Positions 29,973 through 32,122 of a stretch of DNA of 32,122 bases are shown one piece after another (within the stretch, counting starts at the first letter, position 1; every line of letters begins with the position of its first letter). Under the pieces are notes generated by a model. That model was not told the origin of the DNA, did no database searches, and worked only from the letters and a program-made list of their open reading frames with translations. The stretch spans positions 1 through 32,122 of the forward strand of contig CABQAK010000029.1 in the NCBI GenBank assembly GCA_902462065.1, in the 5' to 3' direction. The DNA comes from an uncultured Collinsella sp. GTDB lineage: Bacteria > Actinomycetota > Coriobacteriia > Coriobacteriales > Coriobacteriaceae. A program made the position numbers and the translations under genes.

Positions 29973-32122
29973 CTAGAACGTCTGCTCGTAGTCGCTGTGC
30001 TTTTTGGCCGAACGCACCAGGAACTCCTGGTTGGTGTTGGTGCCCTTAAGACCCTTGATAAACGACGCAGCTGCGCGCTCGGTGTTGTTCATGCCGGCAA
30101 GAATGCGACGCAGGCCAAAGACAAACGGACGCATCTGCTCGTCAACCAACAGGTCCTCGTTACGCGTACCGGAGGCAACGGGGTCGATAGCCGGGAAGAT
30201 GCGGCGGTCGGCCAGGTCGCGGTCGAGCTTGAGCTCCATGTTGCCGGTGCCCTTGAACTCCTCAAAGATGACCTCGTCCATCTTGGAGCCGGTGTCGATG
30301 AGGGCAGAGGCCAGGATGGTGAGCGAGCCACCGTTCTCGATATTGCGGGCTGCGCCCAGGAAGCGCTTGGGCGGATACAGTGCCGCCGAATCGACGCCGC
30401 CCGAAAGGATGCGGCCTGAGGCGGGCGCCGCCAAGTTGTAGGCGCGGGCAAGACGCGTGATGGAGTCGAGCACCACCACGACATCGCCGCCCAGCTCCAC
30501 GATGCGCTTGGCGCGCTCGATGACGAGCTCTGCCACACGAGTGTGGTTGTCGGCGGGCATATCGAAGGTCGACGCCACAACCTCGCCCTTGATGGAACGC
30601 TGCATATCGGTAACCTCTTCGGGGCGCTCGTCGACGAGCAGGCAGATGAGGTGCACCTCGGGGTTGTTAATCGAGATAGACTGGCAGATCTTCTTGAGGA
30701 TTGTGGTCTTGCCGGCCTTGGGCGGGGACACGATCAAGCCACGCTGACCCTTGCCGATCGGCGACACGATGTCGATGGCGCGACCGGTAATGGAGTCCTT
30801 GCCATGCTCCATGCGCAGCGGCTCGTTGGGATAGACCGGGGTGAGGTCACCGAACTTGGGGCGGTTGCGAATCTGCTCGGGGTCTAGACCGTTGACGGTC
30901 GTGATTTTGGCGAGGCCGGCGCGCTTGTCGCCGCCGCGCGAAGGACGAAGCGAGCCCTCGATGACGTCGCCCGTGCGCAGACGCGCGGAGCGGATGAGGT
31001 AGGCGGGCACGAAGGCGTCGTCGTTGGACTTCATGTAGCCATGGGCATGGATGATACCGGAGCTGTCCGGACGAATCTGCAGGATGCCCTTGATGTCGCG
31101 GAAGCCCTCGGCCTTCGCGGCGGTGACGTAGATCTCCTCGACGAGCTCGGCTTTCTTCTTGCCGGTCGTCTCAATCTCGAACTCCTTGGCCTTCTCGCGC
31201 AGCTCGGCGACCTTCATGGCCGCGAGCTCCTCGCGCGAAAGCGTGGGCTCGGTGGGAGCGGCATTACGCTCCTTGTTGCGCTGCTTGCGATCGCGCTGGC
31301 GGTTGCGGCGGTCGTTGTTGCGCTCGTCCTTGCGCTCGTTGCGCTCGTCGTTGCGCTTGTGCTGGCGACGGTTGGGGCGAGCGCCGTCTTCGGCCTCGGC
31401 GGGCGCGGCGCCATCGGTTGCGGCGGCATCGGCGTTAGCCGCAGTATCATCGCTGGCCTCGGCCTTGGAATCGCCCTGCAGCTCGGCCTCGGCCTGCTGC
31501 TCGGACGCCTTGGCCTTAGCGGACTTCTTACGACCGCGCTTGGGCTTCTCGGACGCAGACTGTTCGACGTCTTGGGGCTCGGCGGCATCAGTCGATGCAT
31601 CGGCGGTCGTCTCGGCGGAATCCTCGGACGCACCCTTCTTGGCAGTCTTGGCCTTGGACGTGCGCTTAGCAGCAGTACGATGGCTGCGACCAGGACGGAC
31701 GTCGGCGGGCTCGACATCGGCGGGAGCGGCCTCGGAAGTCGTAGCATCCTGGACGGGTGCATCGGCAGCGGTTGCAGACTCGGCGGTCGCCGCAGCATCC
31801 CGAGCGGCTGCAGCTGCGGCTGCGCCCTTCTCTGCCTCGACGAAGGCCTTGGGCTTGCGACCGCGACGGTGCGGGCGCAAAGCCGGATCGACAACGGGAA
31901 CTTCGCTGGCCTCGACAGGCGCAGCGGACTCAGCAGGCGATGCGCCCTCCCCTGCCGCGGAACGAACCGAAGCCTCGGTGAGCTCGAGGGTTACCTGATC
32001 GGCAACCTGCTCGGCCTTAGCAGCCGTGCGACGGCGTGTGCGCGGTGCCGGCTTCTCGGTCGGCTGGTCGGCGGCAGGGGTCTCGGTGGCGGCAGGCGTC
32101 TCGGGCACAGACGGAGCTGCAA
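29973..32122 (-). CDS. rho: Transcription termination factor Rho (5' end outside window)
   Basis: This hexameric RNA-dependent ATPase ends transcription at rho-dependent sites. Numbering from a GTG at 32108, the Rho N-terminal SAP-like helix is at about 290-326 and the cold-shock RNA-binding domain at about 337-410. Walker A is SPPKAGKTT (461-469), Walker B is VVVVLDSITR, and SGGVDSAALYPPKRFLGAARN is the translocation-loop region. The C-terminus is complete. The first 290 residues are an Ala/Glu/Lys-rich, low-complexity extension with a strongly basic Arg/Asn/Asp-rich block (245-282), typical of high-GC Gram-positive Rho and likely to add RNA binding. GTG 32108 has no ribosome binding site and the frame stays open, with similar composition, to the window edge. 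The true start is therefore probably beyond 32122. Confidence 0.95.
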   Translation of the reverse strand, partial: AAPSVPETPAATETPAADQPTEKPAPRTRRRTAAKAEQVADQVTLELTEASVRSAAGEGASPAESAAPVEASEVPVVDPALRPHRRGRKPKAFVEAEKGAAAAAAARDAAATAESATAADAPVQDATTSEAAPADVEPADVRPGRSHRTAAKRTSKAKTAKKGASEDSAETTADASTDAAEPQDVEQSASEKPKRGRKKSAKAKASEQQAEAELQGDSKAEASDDTAANADAAATDGAAPAEAEDGARPNRRQHKRNDERNERKDERNNDRRNRQRDRKQRNKERNAAPTEPTLSREELAAMKVAELREKAKEFEIETTGKKKAELVEEIYVTAAKAEGFRDIKGILQIRPDSSGIIHAHGYMKSNDDAFVPAYLIRSARLRTGDVIEGSLRPSRGGDKRAGLAKITTVNGLDPEQIRNRPKFGDLTPVYPNEPLRMEHGKDSITGRAIDIVSPIGKGQRGLIVSPPKAGKTTILKKICQSISINNPEVHLICLLVDERPEEVTDMQRSIKGEVVASTFDMPADNHTRVAELVIERAKRIVELGGDVVVVLDSITRLARAYNLAAPASGRILSGGVDSAALYPPKRFLGAARNIENGGSLTILASALIDTGSKMDEVIFEEFKGTGNMELKLDRDLADRRIFPAIDPVASGTRNEDLLVDEQMRPFVFGLRRILAGMNNTERAAASFIKGLKGTNTNQEFLVRSAKKHSDYEQTF

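Overview
The window looks like a chromosomal segment of a GC-rich, anaerobic, Gram-positive Actinomycetota, most likely a Coriobacteriia member close to Collinsella. This is inferred from the GC-rich third positions, an LPxTG-type surface protein, a SUF system built around SufU, an Ala/Lys/Arg-rich N-terminal extension on Rho, and a NifU-like/GGGtGRT gene pair typical of anaerobes. No plasmid, phage or CRISPR signature was seen, and I cannot name a species from sequence alone.

Layout. (1) 1-9916 is a surface-polysaccharide locus. Five glycosyltransferase genes on the minus strand (7483 down to 573) form one operon. Four of them are two copies of a two-gene module (B'-A'-B-A), followed by a large protein with two GT2 domains. 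Divergent from it are a membrane acyltransferase (7596-8726) and a galactofuranosyl/rhamnosyl-transferase-like GT2 (8897-9916). The two directions appear to share one AT-rich -10 region. (2) 9941-13769 holds a degenerate AAA-ATPase/PD-(D/E)XK-family protein and a secreted, sortase-anchored, lysozyme-like surface protein. (3) 13909-19805 is the iron-sulphur block: an Rrf2-type regulator divergent from sufC-sufB-sufD-sufS-sufU, which overlap or are closely spaced. Two inverted copies of a 26-28 bp palindrome lie between regulator and operon, and a third relative overlaps the end of sufU. (4) 19872-20681 is a RAYT-like Y1 transposase with a C-terminal helix-turn-helix. (5) 21085-22842 is a NifU-like scaffold plus GGGtGRT pair with codon use suggesting high expression. 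(6) 23098-24624 is a NadB/FrdA-type flavoprotein.

(7) 24625-25364 carries a minus-strand tRNA operon (His, Lys, Lys) with a recognisable promoter and terminator. Next to it is a direct repeat that copies the terminator plus the last 20 nt of tRNA-Lys. (8) 25475-27688 holds a class I aminotransferase and a ROK fructokinase. (9) 27802-32122 is on the minus strand: a VanZ-like membrane protein, an uncharacterised membrane-anchored acidic protein, and rho, whose 5' end runs off the window.

The clearest candidates for something undescribed are the three-palindrome operator system of the suf locus, the GGGtGRT pair, the pseudo-enzyme at 9941-11737, and the duplicated glycosyltransferase module. 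All calls come from reading the sequence; no database search or structure prediction was run.
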